DNA of 64,000 nt from a virus. The translations under genes and the position numbers were made by a program. Where the stretch lies: IMG/VR virus record IMGVR_UViG_3300035703_000062, positions 1 to 64,000 of that record, one strand, 5' to 3'. The notes beneath the pieces were generated by a model that saw nothing but the letters and a program-made list of their open reading frames with translations, made no database searches and was not told where the DNA came from. The first letter of the stretch is position 1; every line of letters starts with the position of its first letter. Shown here in pieces: positions 36,476-46,573 of this stretch.

Positions 36476-37179
36476 TTAGCCTTTCTATCAAGCAGGCAAT
36501 AGCAGGAGAAGCCCGTAAGGCTTCTCCTGAGGAATGTTGTGGCTTTGTCGTGAATGGTGAGATAGTGCCATGCCACAACACCTCTCCATGTCCTGAGGAT
36601 CATTTCACCATTGCTGCAGAGGATTACGCGAGGGCGTCGGCCATGGGAGATATTGAAGCTGTATATCATTCGCATGTGAATGGCGTCAGGGGATTTTCAC
36701 GCCCCGACATTGCTGCGTGCAAGCAAAGTAATTTGCCGTGGATTGTTTTTCATGCTCCATCGGCAGATTTCTTCTACGCCAACCCCACCGGCGACGCCCC
36801 GTATGTAGGAAGGCAGTGGAGTTATGGCATCCACGATTGCTATGGTATTCTGCGTGATTTTTATAAGCGTGAATTTGGAATAGAGCTAGACGATTTTGAA
36901 CGCGGCGAAGAAAACGAATGGGAAAGTAAAAGTTGGACGATGTTTGTTGACAATTACTCCGAGCAGGGCTTCTATGAAATTGAAACGCCGGAGCGGAAGG
37001 GGGATTTCCTGTTGATGCAAATTGGGGCTCCGTCTCCAAATCATGCGGGAGTGATGAGCGGAGACGGCAATTGTTTTTACCACCATCTCATGGATAGGCT
37101 GTCAGAGAAGAGTGTCTATGGAGGATATTGGGCTAAAGTAACAACTAAAGTGCTGCGACATAAGGACGTAAAGGAATGA
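36472..37179 (+). CDS. tail-tip peptidase, lambda gpK-like: JAMM plus NlpC/P60 (235 aa)
   Basis: N-half is a JAMM/MPN metalloprotease: EECCGFVV, YHSHVNG and FSRPD supply E, HxH and S/D. C-half is an NlpC/P60 cysteine peptidase: WSYGIHDCYGILRDFY with the nucleophile Cys and PNHAGVMSG with the His. In lambda this protein acts in tail-tip assembly and may open peptidoglycan. ATGA overlap with gpL. Confidence 0.85.
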   Translation: MISLSIKQAIAGEARKASPEECCGFVVNGEIVPCHNTSPCPEDHFTIAAEDYARASAMGDIEAVYHSHVNGVRGFSRPDIAACKQSNLPWIVFHAPSADFFYANPTGDAPYVGRQWSYGIHDCYGILRDFYKREFGIELDDFERGEENEWESKSWTMFVDNYSEQGFYEIETPERKGDFLLMQIGAPSPNHAGVMSGDGNCFYHHLMDRLSEKSVYGGYWAKVTTKVLRHKDVKE

Positions 37180-37787
37180 AGCGGCGAATGGTGCAAGTGA
37201 AGCTCCTAGGGGAGCTTGGACGGCGTTTTGGACGTTCGTATAGCTTTATGGTGCGCAACCCTCGTGATGTCATTTCGGCGCTAGCCAACCAGCTTGATGG
37301 ATTTAAGGAGTATCTTTGCGGGGCTCACGAGAACGGAATGGGCTTCAAGTTGGTGGACAATGATCCAACTGGCATGAGCTACGAGGAGATGATGATGAGC
37401 TGCCAGCAGTTAATTATTGCTCCTGTGATTAGCGGATCTGGCGGCAAGGGTTTTTCAATTGGACAGATCTTGGTTGGTGCTTTGTTGATTGGCCTGGCAT
37501 TTATTCCAGGCGTTGGCGCTGCTGCTGCAACAGGGGCGCTAACAAAAGTTGGCACGGTTTTATTTGGACTTGGTGCAAGCTTAGTCCTTACTGGTATTGC
37601 GGGCCTTCTCACGCCTCCCGTACAAACGCCAAGTTCCGACTCCAAGAAAAAGGATAGCTTCATGTTTGATCGGGCAGTGGAGCTTACCACTCAGGGCTAT
37701 CCCATCCCATTGCTGTACGGGCGTTATCTGGCCGTTTCCCCATTGACCATTTCTTCTGCCATTAGCACTGAAAGCATTCCTGTTTGA
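37176..37787 (+). CDS. tail assembly protein, lambda gpI-like (203 aa)
   Basis: VQVKLLGELGRRFGRSYSFMVRNPRDVISALANQLDGFKEYL is the gpI N-terminal ubiquitin-like domain. A hydrophobic Gly/Ala segment follows (GQILVGALLIGLAFIPGVGAAAATG, VLFGLGASLVLTGIAGLLTPPV) and then YPIPLLYGRYLAVSPLTISSAISTE. Overlaps gpK by 4 bp. Confidence 0.85.
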   Translation: MKRRMVQVKLLGELGRRFGRSYSFMVRNPRDVISALANQLDGFKEYLCGAHENGMGFKLVDNDPTGMSYEEMMMSCQQLIIAPVISGSGGKGFSIGQILVGALLIGLAFIPGVGAAAATGALTKVGTVLFGLGASLVLTGIAGLLTPPVQTPSSDSKKKDSFMFDRAVELTTQGYPIPLLYGRYLAVSPLTISSAISTESIPV

Positions 37788-37789
37788 CG

Positions 37790-39775
37790 ATGGAAGAAAA
37801 CCTTGCTGGCGATGTTCAATATTGGTCTCTCAGCGGATCCGGTGGCGGCAAGAGCGGCGGTGACGCGCCAACGGAAGACCCAGATTCTCTACGGAGCAAG
37901 GCGAAGGCTAGTGTGTTGTCCTTGTTTTGCGAAGGAGAGATTCAAGGGTTTCCAGATGATTTCACTGCAAATCAAAGAAATCAGCGCATCTTCCTAAACG
38001 ACACAGCTTTAGTTGGAAAGGATGGAAAAGAAAATTTTGAAGACGTGGAAGTTGTCTTTGCTCGTGGGACACAAAACCAGGCGTCCCTGCGGGGCTTCAA
38101 TGAAATTCGCGTTGAGCAATCAATTGGCACAAAAGTAACAAAAGATATTGGCCCTGTAGTTGCTACCACTAGCAGCTCAAGTCTTGATCGCCTTAATGTG
38201 CGAATTGGCGTGGCCTCCTTGTTTCAAGTGGAGGATGACGGCGACACAAAGGGAACGGAAGTGGAGTTTAATATTCAAATATTTTCCTCTACTGACGATA
38301 GTACTCCCATCGTTGACAAGAACGAAAAGATCAAGGGAAAGTCGCGTGGCCCATATGATGTGGAATACAATTTTAATCTTTCTGGTACTGGCCCATGGAC
38401 AGTGAAGGTCAAAAGATTGACCAAGGATCCCGAAAACCTAAGGACTAATAGCGATCTTTATTTCAAAGCAATCGTCGGCATTATTCAAGAAACATTGCGC
38501 TATCCAAACTCGGCGCTTATTGGATTCACTGTTTCCTCTGAGTTTTTCCAAAGCGTGCCCGACATTTCGGCAGAATTGCTTGGATTAAAAATAAAGGTGC
38601 CGGTCAACTATGACAGAGCAGCAAATAAATACTCTGGAGTTTGGAATGGGCAATTCAAGACTGAATACAACAATAATCCAGTGTGGGTTTTCTATGATTT
38701 GTTGACTAATCCTCGTTATGGATGTGGTCAGTTCATCGAGAAAAAGGATATTGATATTTATTCGCTTCTTCCCATTGCAAAATATTGCGACGAAAAAGTA
38801 AGCGATGGAAAAGGTGGCGAGGAAAAGCGCTTTGAATTCAATGCCTACATTAATAATCGTGGCGAGGCCTATGAAGTACTGAACTCTTTAGCCGCAGCAT
38901 TTCGCGGAATGATTTATTACGCACAGGGACAGATTGTCGCCACACAAGACCGCCCTGCTTCCGTTGTCAAGCAATTTTCACCAGCCAATGTGATCGTAGA
39001 AGTGGCGGAAGGCGGAGAATTAACTCAACCTGCTTTTGTGTACGAAGGCACGGGGCTTAAAGCACGCAAAACTGTGGCCTTGGTTTCGTGGAATGACAAG
39101 AATGATCGATATAGGAGCAAGATTGAATATGTGGAAGATAGGAATGCAATTGAACGCTATGGCATTCGTGAATTGGAAGTCAGGGCATTGGGCTGCACTT
39201 CACAAGGGCAAGCTCAGCGCGTAGGGCGCTGGGCGCTTGTTACCAATTTGAATGAAACGGAAACTGTTACGTTCAAAGTGGCAGCAGAAGGCTTTTTCTT
39301 GATGCCTGGCGAAGTTATTGAAATTGCTGATCCTTACAAAAATGTTGGCATTTACGCAGGAACGCTTGCTGCCGCAGGCACGAGTGCAGTAGTTCTTGAC
39401 AGGGAAGTTCCACTAGAGGCAGGCAAGACTTATGAAATTATCATTCGCACTGCTGACGGACTGGATCTCACTTCAACTATTACCAGTAGCCCAGGCTCCG
39501 TTGACAATATCAGCTTTTCACCATCATTTACTGAAGAGCCAGACCTCCCTGCTGCATGGATTATTCGAGAGGCTGGCGCAGAGCCAAGAAAATACCGCGT
39601 AATTGCGTTGAATGAAGACGACAACGTGGTAACAGTGCTGGCTTCTGCTTACTATGAAGACAAGTATGACATTGTTGATGACTCAACGATACTGTCATCA
39701 CAGACCACTTCCATCGCTGGATTTGTCGTCACGCCAACAGTGAGCGTCGGAAGTATTGTTTTACGAGGAACGTAA
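37790..39775 (+). CDS. tail tip attachment protein, lambda gpJ-like core (661 aa)
   Basis: SKAKASVLSLFCEGEIQGF; IFLNDTALVGKDGKENFEDVEVVFARGTQNQ and LYFKAIVGIIQETLRYPNSALIGFTV are the gpJ N-terminal domains. VWVFYDLLTNPRYGCGQFI...AYINNRGEAYEVLNSLAAAFRGMIYYAQGQI is the phage-tail_3 core. It ends soon after the hub domains, so receptor-binding parts are on later, separate proteins. ATG 37790 is preferred over the TTG at 37784. Confidence 0.88.
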   Translation: MEENLAGDVQYWSLSGSGGGKSGGDAPTEDPDSLRSKAKASVLSLFCEGEIQGFPDDFTANQRNQRIFLNDTALVGKDGKENFEDVEVVFARGTQNQASLRGFNEIRVEQSIGTKVTKDIGPVVATTSSSSLDRLNVRIGVASLFQVEDDGDTKGTEVEFNIQIFSSTDDSTPIVDKNEKIKGKSRGPYDVEYNFNLSGTGPWTVKVKRLTKDPENLRTNSDLYFKAIVGIIQETLRYPNSALIGFTVSSEFFQSVPDISAELLGLKIKVPVNYDRAANKYSGVWNGQFKTEYNNNPVWVFYDLLTNPRYGCGQFIEKKDIDIYSLLPIAKYCDEKVSDGKGGEEKRFEFNAYINNRGEAYEVLNSLAAAFRGMIYYAQGQIVATQDRPASVVKQFSPANVIVEVAEGGELTQPAFVYEGTGLKARKTVALVSWNDKNDRYRSKIEYVEDRNAIERYGIRELEVRALGCTSQGQAQRVGRWALVTNLNETETVTFKVAAEGFFLMPGEVIEIADPYKNVGIYAGTLAAAGTSAVVLDREVPLEAGKTYEIIIRTADGLDLTSTITSSPGSVDNISFSPSFTEEPDLPAAWIIREAGAEPRKYRVIALNEDDNVVTVLASAYYEDKYDIVDDSTILSSQTTSIAGFVVTPTVSVGSIVLRGT

Positions 39776-40170
39776 TGGCGCAAATTGACGCAACTTGGCA
39801 GTGGCCACAGTACACGGGCTATTCAGTGCTCAATGCGATCAATCCCGCCATCTGTTGGCAGGAACCTCGCAACAATCCTTTGATTAAGGAGTTTGCAGTA
39901 GAACTGTATCGCGAAGAAGACGACCACTGGGTGGATCTTGGTCATACAACTAACGACTACGTAAAGATTGACACTGGCGATTACGACATTAGATCTTCTT
40001 ATCAGATCAGGATTGCTACAATCGGGGTAAATAGACGGCAATCCCCGTGGTCTTATAGCCAGCGGTTCATTGCATCGCCATTGAGGTTTGACTTCACGTC
40101 GTCCAATACGGTACGACTTCCCGATGGCTCCTCTAAATTAAACCAGCGTCTGTTGTTTTTGCTTTTTTAA
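39775..40170 (+). CDS. fibronectin-like tail-tip extension (131 aa)
   Basis: Start overlaps the gpJ stop (TAATG). The pattern INPAICWQEPRNNPLIKEFAVELYREEDDHWVDLGHTTNDYVKIDTG...YQIRIATIGVNRRQSPWS is that of an FN3-type repeat as found in C-terminal gpJ, so this looks like a gpJ domain encoded separately. Confidence 0.55.
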   Translation: MAQIDATWQWPQYTGYSVLNAINPAICWQEPRNNPLIKEFAVELYREEDDHWVDLGHTTNDYVKIDTGDYDIRSSYQIRIATIGVNRRQSPWSYSQRFIASPLRFDFTSSNTVRLPDGSSKLNQRLLFLLF

Positions 40171-40172
40171 TC

Positions 40173-40577
40173 ATGGCACTGTTTGGTCTTGATGCCGCTG
40201 GTAACTCTGCTTACGTGCAGGCCGTTGGCAATGGCGCGGAAGAAACTCCCTATATTTTGCAGCACGATATTTTGCCTTCCGGCATCAAGAGCGCGTGGGT
40301 GGCTAGCACGAGCGGAGAAATTGTAGTTTCTGGCGTGGCTACCAAAGCGCTGCGAGTATTGAACGTGGCCATTACGGCAACAAGCGGCGGCACCGTCCAG
40401 TTCCGTAGCGGCGCATCTGGAATTACTCTCACCCCTCCTTTTCTCATTCCATCGTCTGGTCAGTTCATCCTGTCCAACCCCATGGGCATCATTTCTACCA
40501 CTGCAGGCGAAGCATTGCAGACAGTGGTGAGCAGCGGAATTGAATATCAAGCTTTTGTCACCTATCGCGAGGTGTGA
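40173..40577 (+). CDS. structural hypothetical protein (134 aa)
   Basis: Beta-rich, low-charge protein (GLDAAGNSAYVQAVGNGAEETPYILQHDI; ALRVLNVAITATSGGTVQFRSGASGITLTPPF; GQFILSNPMGIISTTAGEAL). The pattern resembles a small virion jelly-roll type component. It overlaps the next gene's control region (GTGAGCATG). Confidence 0.5.
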   Translation: MALFGLDAAGNSAYVQAVGNGAEETPYILQHDILPSGIKSAWVASTSGEIVVSGVATKALRVLNVAITATSGGTVQFRSGASGITLTPPFLIPSSGQFILSNPMGIISTTAGEALQTVVSSGIEYQAFVTYREV

Positions 40578-40579
40578 GC

Positions 40580-41404
40580 ATGACACGTATTGTCGGCAGG
40601 CTTGACGGCCCTGAGGGGCCATTGAATGGCCGTTTGTTTGTCAAGGCTGGGGGCGCCTTCATTGGCGCCCCTGCTGGCGATTTGGTGTTCAAGATTGCCG
40701 ATGGCATTGTTGACATTGAACTGCCTCCATGTCCTGCGGGATTGCCGTATGCCGTGGACTGGCGGGCGATTGGCGACACGCGCCGCCTCTCCTATGTAGA
40801 GCGATGGAGGGTGGCTCCAGTGGAAGAGATGAGCCTTGACGAGGCTCGTGGGCTTATCAGAGCAGATGGCCGGCGTGTTGCCAGAGCAAGCAAGGGTGAT
40901 TTAATCGAGGCCACTATGCTTCGTAACGAGGCGGAAGAGCTTAAGCGCAGGGTGGCTGAGCTTGAAAGCGAAAACAGCTCTCTCCTTCGTCAACTAAGCC
41001 AGTCTGAAGGCGGGGCCGCCGCAGCACAAGCGCAGGCGGCTTCGCTGTCTGCAGAGCTTGGCAAAGTGAAGCAACAACTGGCTGCAGCACCTAAGCCACA
41101 AGTCATCGAAACCGAGCGCGTGATTGAGCGCGTTGTGTCTGATGGTGAGAAAGCGGAAGAAATTGCAGGCTACGTGCAAAAGATTGCACTGCTGGAAGAA
41201 GAAAACCAGCGACTAGCGGAAGGGTTTAACGAAACGCTTTCTCTTAGCACGCATTTTGCGAACCTGCATGCACAGATTGATAGACTGAGCAATGAGAAGC
41301 AGCAACTTCTTCTTCGCATTGAAGAGCTGAAGGCGCCCATGCGTACCACGTCTTCACTGCGCAGTGAAGCCATTGCAAACCTCGACAAATTAACTAACGG
41401 CTAA
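40580..41404 (+). CDS. tail protein with long coiled coil (274 aa)
   Basis: N-terminal ~95 residues are beta-rich (IVGRLDGPEGPLNGRLFVKAGGAFIG; GIVDIELPPCPAGLPYAVDWRAIGD). From ~115 to the end it is coiled coil (NEAEELKRRVAELESENSSLLRQL; VQKIALLEEENQRLAEGFNE; LSNEKQQLLLRIEELKAPMR). Probably an extended trimeric or dimeric stalk in the tail tip. The stop overlaps the next ATG by one base. Confidence 0.55.
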   Translation: MTRIVGRLDGPEGPLNGRLFVKAGGAFIGAPAGDLVFKIADGIVDIELPPCPAGLPYAVDWRAIGDTRRLSYVERWRVAPVEEMSLDEARGLIRADGRRVARASKGDLIEATMLRNEAEELKRRVAELESENSSLLRQLSQSEGGAAAAQAQAASLSAELGKVKQQLAAAPKPQVIETERVIERVVSDGEKAEEIAGYVQKIALLEEENQRLAEGFNETLSLSTHFANLHAQIDRLSNEKQQLLLRIEELKAPMRTTSSLRSEAIANLDKLTNG

Positions 41405-42081
41405 TGGAAAGCATTAACGTCACAGTTCGCGAAGGGGACAGCTTTGACGAGCTGTATCTTGCTTTCCAGAAGCCAGTTGGCACTCCTCGTAACTTTACGA
41501 GCAGCGAAGTAGTTGCTCAAATCAAAGAAACTTTTGGCGGGAACGTAGTTGATACTTTTGGTATCACAAAACTACCGACGACAGGTCATCTGAAACTCGC
41601 GCTCACTTCTTCTCAAACTGAAGCGCTTCGTCGCAACATTGCCACTGGTTACGACGAGCGTGCCATCACTTATGACGTGGGCCGTCAAGCTGCAGACCCC
41701 GCTGATATTGGTGCTCTCTATCTATGGGATTTGAAAGAGCTGTACTACGTCGATGAGGGCAGTGGAATTGCTTCTATCACTCAAGGCACTGTCGTGGATG
41801 TGGGGCTCGGCACCTATCGCATGCGGGTTACAACCAGTGGCAATCATAATTTGACCTCCACTGACATTGTTCGCCTTTCTGGGACTAGCGTTTCTGGCTA
41901 CAATCTCACTTACACCGCTAACACTTTGAATATTGTTTCTAACACAGTGTTTGAAGTGGTGCCAAGTGGTGGTACTCCCTTGTTTAGTTCCGTTGCCTCT
42001 GGTGGCACTCTAAAAGTGCTGAAAGAGGATACGATTGTATTAGGAACACTGCAAGTGAAGCCTCGCATCACTTCAATCTGA
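41404..42081 (+). CDS. baseplate/fibre adaptor-like protein (225 aa)
   Basis: INVTVREGDSFDELYLAFQKPVGTPRNFTSSEVVAQIKETFGGNVVDTF...GHLKLALTSSQTEALRRNIATGYDERAITYDV is the beta-sandwich type N-terminal domain seen in upper-baseplate and fibre adaptors. The gene at 52096 has a related fold. The C-terminal part (LTSTDIVRLSGTSVSGYNLTYTANTL) is a separate beta domain also suggestive of fibre attachment. Confidence 0.5.
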   Translation: MESINVTVREGDSFDELYLAFQKPVGTPRNFTSSEVVAQIKETFGGNVVDTFGITKLPTTGHLKLALTSSQTEALRRNIATGYDERAITYDVGRQAADPADIGALYLWDLKELYYVDEGSGIASITQGTVVDVGLGTYRMRVTTSGNHNLTSTDIVRLSGTSVSGYNLTYTANTLNIVSNTVFEVVPSGGTPLFSSVASGGTLKVLKEDTIVLGTLQVKPRITSI

Positions 42082-42109
42082 GCCTCGCATTACAACGACT
42101 TAAGGAACA

Positions 42110-43660
42110 ATGCCTGACATCGAAGAAGGTAAACAGGTAGTAACGGTTGGCCGCAGTGAGCCGATTGCTGCCGGTCAGGCCACGATGGCCAACTCGCTGC
42201 CGGTTGTAATTGCGAGCGATCAAAGTCCAGTGCCCATCCTGGACAATCTCAGTGCGCCTTCCGAGGTGCATGATGACCTGCTGGGCAACCCTCGCGTGCA
42301 GAGCAGTCTGCAACTGTGGGACAGCACAAACATCCTTGCCATCGATCCAAAGGCATGGAAGATCACTGCTGACCCCACGGGCACGCCTGATTATTCCAGC
42401 GTGACGCACCTGCCGCAGGAAAGCGGTGCGCAGTTGCTGATTAACACAAACGCACCGAACAGCACTATTGCTCGGATGCAAAGCCGTCTGGTATTTCCGT
42501 ATCAGACAGGCCGCATTACTGACGCCAGCTTTGGCGTGAGCATGCTGAAGGACACAAATGCCACTATTGAGTTTGGCATTTTCGATGGAAGCAACGGTTA
42601 TATCATTCGCATTATTGGCAACGATTTGTATTTCGTTCGCCGCACTAATTCTGGCGAAAGCCCGCAGAATCACGGCGCACCAGTGGGTAGCACTGACTTC
42701 ACAGTGAGCGACCCCAGCAGCCTGTACAACAACCATCGTTATCGCGTGCTGCCTTCTGATCCTTCCGTGATGGAAGAGATTGTTCCGCGCAGTGCTTTTA
42801 ATGGTGACAAGCTCGATGGCGCAGCTCCCAGCGTTCACACGCTGAGTCTGTCCAACGTGACGATGTTCCGCATCATGATGGGCTGGTACGGCGGCTCTGC
42901 GGCGCGTCTGATGGCCTATGTGCCGGTGGATGAGAATCTGCCCGCTGGCGCTACTGCTAAGAATGCACGTTGGGTGACCATTCACCAGCTCAACACTTGC
43001 GACCGCATTCCATTCCCCAGCCTGGGCAATCCCAATTTGCCCATGACCTTTGAGGTGACTAAGACTGGCAATATTGCACAGGCTGTCTATCTCAAGGTGT
43101 ATGGCACCAAGGCTGAAATCGATGGTGGTGACGCTAGTAAGTACGACATTTTCTCTCAGGAAAGCGCCGCTGCCAGCATCAACCCTGGAACAGTGCGTCC
43201 GCTGCTGACCATCCGTTGCAAGGAGAACATCACCAACGATGATGGCAATAGCAAGCAGAACATCATGCGGGTGGTGCCACTTATGGCCAACCTCTCCTCG
43301 CAATATCGTGCCAAGTTTGCGCTTGTAAAAAATCCCACTGCGCTGCTGATTAGTGGCAGCACTGTTAATCCAGCCACTGCTTCTGGCGTGTTCACGTCGA
43401 CTGCATCACTGTCCGCCATTGAATACAACACCACTGCTACTGGCCTGACTGGCGGCGAGCCTGTTGCGACGTTCTTTACTGGTGATGATGACGGTCAAAA
43501 CATTATCCTTGAAGAAATTTTCCGTTACAACCGTGAATTCCTCACTCGTCCCATCTCTAATGACACTGGCGAAAGTGGAGACATTCTCGTTCTGACTGCT
43601 CAGTCTGTTGCCGACAGCGGCAACACTGTCGCCGGCTCCATTACCTGGGGCGAACGTTAA
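42110..43660 (+). CDS. virion fibre protein, paralogue 1 (516 aa)
   Basis: Shares a core with the next gene and with 54445-55656: PYQTGRITDASFGVSM, EEIVPRSAFNGDKLDG, FRIMMGWYGGSAARLMAYV, HQLNTCDRIPFPSLGNPNLPMTFEV. I know this RFPYQTGR...NGDxLDG...GWYGA core from cyanophage structural proteins. The ends differ among the copies, consistent with domain exchange. Function: probably lateral or distal tail fibre. Confidence 0.6.
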   Translation: MPDIEEGKQVVTVGRSEPIAAGQATMANSLPVVIASDQSPVPILDNLSAPSEVHDDLLGNPRVQSSLQLWDSTNILAIDPKAWKITADPTGTPDYSSVTHLPQESGAQLLINTNAPNSTIARMQSRLVFPYQTGRITDASFGVSMLKDTNATIEFGIFDGSNGYIIRIIGNDLYFVRRTNSGESPQNHGAPVGSTDFTVSDPSSLYNNHRYRVLPSDPSVMEEIVPRSAFNGDKLDGAAPSVHTLSLSNVTMFRIMMGWYGGSAARLMAYVPVDENLPAGATAKNARWVTIHQLNTCDRIPFPSLGNPNLPMTFEVTKTGNIAQAVYLKVYGTKAEIDGGDASKYDIFSQESAAASINPGTVRPLLTIRCKENITNDDGNSKQNIMRVVPLMANLSSQYRAKFALVKNPTALLISGSTVNPATASGVFTSTASLSAIEYNTTATGLTGGEPVATFFTGDDDGQNIILEEIFRYNREFLTRPISNDTGESGDILVLTAQSVADSGNTVAGSITWGER

Positions 43661-43669
43661 TTAAAAGAC

Positions 43670-45754
43670 ATGGCTTATTACCAGCTTCCCCATGAGGTGG
43701 GGCAACGACGTGTTGTCGTTGCCAGTGGCGCTAATGCAGGTACAGTCCTCCAGGAGGCTGGTGATTTTCCTTTCGGTCAGGACGTAAAGGCATCAGGCCT
43801 TCCCATTGTCCTGCCACGATTTGGTGGCGACATGGCAGTGAGCTTCTATAAAGAGAAGCCCACTGAAATCAGAGGTGATATTTTTGGCAATCAAAGGGTT
43901 GAGAAAAGCCTCAGCCTGTTTAACTACACGGATGATTACGACCTCCGTGAAGACATTTATGTCAGTGAAATTCAAGGTTTGAATGAAACTGGCGAGGATG
44001 ATCTAGAAAGCGCAAAGTGGAGCCAGCTTCAAGATGTGCTAGTGGAATACAGCCCGCTGCCAACGGGCTACATTCAGCACGATCCTGACCGTCGCGCTGT
44101 TCGCATTGAACTAGCAAAAGCAGGCGGCGGCTTCCAGCGCGTAAGGATTAGCACGAAGAAACGTTTCCGCTACCAAACTGGTCGCGTCATTCGCTCTTCA
44201 GTGTGCTTGCAGATGAGCTTGGCAGATTTGCCAGCCTGTGAGAAGCTATGGGGAATTGGCGACACGCTGGATGGATTCTTCTTCCAGATTATTGCCGATG
44301 GTAGTGGAGACAATTTCCGCATTGTTCATCGTCGCTCTTCGGGCGACGGCCTGCCCAAGGAAATCATTGTTCCGCGCAGTCTGTTTAATGGTGACAAGCT
44401 TGATGGCACCGGCAGCAGCAATGCCGCTATCGACTTCACCAAGAACTGCATGTATCTGGTGGAGTGGGGCTGGTACGGCGCCAGTTCTGCTAGGTTCTAT
44501 GCCTTTGTCGTAGACGAGGCTACAGACCTCCCTGCAACCGTTTCAGGCATCCCTCGTGGGCGCTGGGTGCTGATGCACGAGCTGCTCATTCCTGACAGTC
44601 TGGATGCCCCTAGTCTCGGCACTCCCGCGCTGCCTTTCACCATTGAAATTAGCAATAGCGGCTACCTCGTCGAGCCTCAGTACATCATCAAATATGGACT
44701 GAGCCTGCAGATTGATGGTGGTGAAAGTGAAAAAGCTGATATGCATGGCCTCGACCTTTCAGAAGGTCGCGATATTGGTCCCGTGCTGGGCGGCTCTGAA
44801 GCCGCCCACTATTTCCCGTTGTTTGCACTGAGAGCAAAAGACTTTGCCCCAGGGCGTATCCTGAACACACTCCAGGGCCTGCCAAAGTCCATGGATGTGA
44901 TGAGCAATTATCGCACCGAGCTTGCCATCATTCGTGATCCTGAGTTTGGCTCGATCAACGAGGAAGTGGGCCATATTAATGGCACGCTTCCTGCCGGTAG
45001 CGAAGGCAGCTATGGTTTGGCTGAATCCATCCTGCAAGGGCTTGATGAATTTGGCGATGTAATTGATTTGGTTACAGAAGCGCCAGAGGAGCTTCCCATC
45101 TCAGTGGAGGATGCCTATTCGGCCACTGACATGGGAACTCTGGAGGGCAACTTTGTTCTCAAGCAGACCGTTAATGGTAAGAAGCTTGGCACGTTCTTCA
45201 TGGCTGCGAACAAGCCAGAGCGTGTTGATCTGACAAAGATTTATGACTTGGTGCGTGAAGCTATTACCACTGAATACGACAGTAAGTTCGATTTCCCCAT
45301 TGTCAATGAAAAATATGAAATTACAAACATTGGTGGCGATGGCACGCTGACACTGGGGCGTAAGCACACGCTTGAAATTGGCTTCCGCTTTGTTATTGGT
45401 CTCACCACTTATTACATTGTTGCCACGCCAGGCGTAAGCACCATTCGCGTTAGTACATCTCGTGGAGGGGCGGTGTTTACCGGCTTCACTGGAGCTGGTA
45501 TCACCGCTGGGGACTTTGGTACTGCTTTTTACGATTTGGTGATTAATCAGGCTATTGCATCTCGCGCTCGCCCCATTGATCAAGGCGCTGTTGTATTTGC
45601 AGCTCGTCGTGTTGATGATGCATTGCTGACAACATCACTGGCCGAGAAGGATGCTGAATGGATGAAGCTCTATAACTGCACTACCACAAACACGTATAAT
45701 GTGGTTAGCCCAGCGCCCGAAACGCGAGTGTTCTTGAACTACGGGCTGCGATAG
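43670..45754 (+). CDS. virion fibre protein, paralogue 2 (694 aa)
   Basis: Core KKRFRYQTGRVIRSSVCLQM, EIIVPRSLFNGDKLDGTGSSN, YLVEWGWYGASSARFYAFV, HELLIPDSLDAPSLGTPALPFTIEI aligns with the preceding gene. It is extended by an N-terminal ~130 residues and by a C-terminal ~250-residue beta-rich region (LTLGRKHTLEIGFRFVIGLTTYYIVATPGVSTIRV). The two genes are separated by 9 bp. Confidence 0.6.
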   Translation: MAYYQLPHEVGQRRVVVASGANAGTVLQEAGDFPFGQDVKASGLPIVLPRFGGDMAVSFYKEKPTEIRGDIFGNQRVEKSLSLFNYTDDYDLREDIYVSEIQGLNETGEDDLESAKWSQLQDVLVEYSPLPTGYIQHDPDRRAVRIELAKAGGGFQRVRISTKKRFRYQTGRVIRSSVCLQMSLADLPACEKLWGIGDTLDGFFFQIIADGSGDNFRIVHRRSSGDGLPKEIIVPRSLFNGDKLDGTGSSNAAIDFTKNCMYLVEWGWYGASSARFYAFVVDEATDLPATVSGIPRGRWVLMHELLIPDSLDAPSLGTPALPFTIEISNSGYLVEPQYIIKYGLSLQIDGGESEKADMHGLDLSEGRDIGPVLGGSEAAHYFPLFALRAKDFAPGRILNTLQGLPKSMDVMSNYRTELAIIRDPEFGSINEEVGHINGTLPAGSEGSYGLAESILQGLDEFGDVIDLVTEAPEELPISVEDAYSATDMGTLEGNFVLKQTVNGKKLGTFFMAANKPERVDLTKIYDLVREAITTEYDSKFDFPIVNEKYEITNIGGDGTLTLGRKHTLEIGFRFVIGLTTYYIVATPGVSTIRVSTSRGGAVFTGFTGAGITAGDFGTAFYDLVINQAIASRARPIDQGAVVFAARRVDDALLTTSLAEKDAEWMKLYNCTTTNTYNVVSPAPETRVFLNYGLR

Positions 45755-45763
45755 AGCAAAAGC

Positions 45764-46573
45764 ATGGCAAACGGCAGTTCCATTATTAACACGTCTCCTA
45801 GCGGCCTTCCCGTGGAGCTGGAAGATCGTGCTTATGCCTTCTGCATTGGCACGCAAATCTTTCAAAACCCATCACAAGAACCGCGAAATGGTAGGTTCAG
45901 TTTTAAGATTGAACCCCAACTGTTTGACGTGACAGTGAGCGGTGATGCTGTAGGCACCACCGCCATTGGCCTTGCCACTTCGACCAACATTTCAACGGTG
46001 TCCACGTGGACTGCCGCCAATGAGATTAGGGACAATGGTTCTAACTACGGCATCTATTCCGTAAGCTTTGCCGAAAGCACAAGCAACAATAAAAAAGTGA
46101 ACGTGTGCTGCGCCGGCAGCACCGTTGCATCAGTGGTGAAGAACACTGTTAGTTCTTCCACTGACATTGCCTTTGATACGCTGACCATTTCTGGGCATGG
46201 CTATGCCACTGGTGATGCAGTGGTTATTTACAGCGGCTCCACTCCCACCCCATTGCAAAGTGGCGTTACTTACTACGCCATCCCTTCGGGTGCTGACAAG
46301 ATTAGGCTTGCATCTTCTCGTGCTAATGCACTTGCAGGAAGTGGCATTGATATTACCGTGAGTGGTGGCCCTGTCTATTTGAAGAGCGACGATGTGTTTG
46401 AACTGCGTCGCGACGGTCTTACTGGAGCCGTTGATTTATATAGGAACAATACTGCTGTCTATGCATTTAGCGGCACCACTGCAACCCTGAGGCCGTTTTT
46501 TTGGACGAGGGAGTCTAGCAATAGTGCTACGATACCAGTATTCAAGGAAATTAAAGTTAGCGGGGCTTCCTGA
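45764..46573 (+). CDS. virion structural protein (269 aa)
   Basis: Ser/Thr/Gly-rich beta protein. SSSTDIAFDTLTISGHGYATGDAVVIYSGSTPTPLQSGVTYYAIPSGADKIRLASSRANALAGSGIDITVSGG is a 'H-G-x-x-T-G-D-x-V' unit frequent in cyanophage fibres and resembles the C-terminal domain of the 41404 gene. It ends VFKEIKVSGAS. Confidence 0.55.
   Translation: MANGSSIINTSPSGLPVELEDRAYAFCIGTQIFQNPSQEPRNGRFSFKIEPQLFDVTVSGDAVGTTAIGLATSTNISTVSTWTAANEIRDNGSNYGIYSVSFAESTSNNKKVNVCCAGSTVASVVKNTVSSSTDIAFDTLTISGHGYATGDAVVIYSGSTPTPLQSGVTYYAIPSGADKIRLASSRANALAGSGIDITVSGGPVYLKSDDVFELRRDGLTGAVDLYRNNTAVYAFSGTTATLRPFFWTRESSNSATIPVFKEIKVSGAS

Noticed and set aside
42068-43303. 411-codon minus-strand ORF opposite the first fibre gene
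   Set aside because: Antisense shadow of a well-supported fibre gene; His/Cys/Gln-rich low-likelihood composition.
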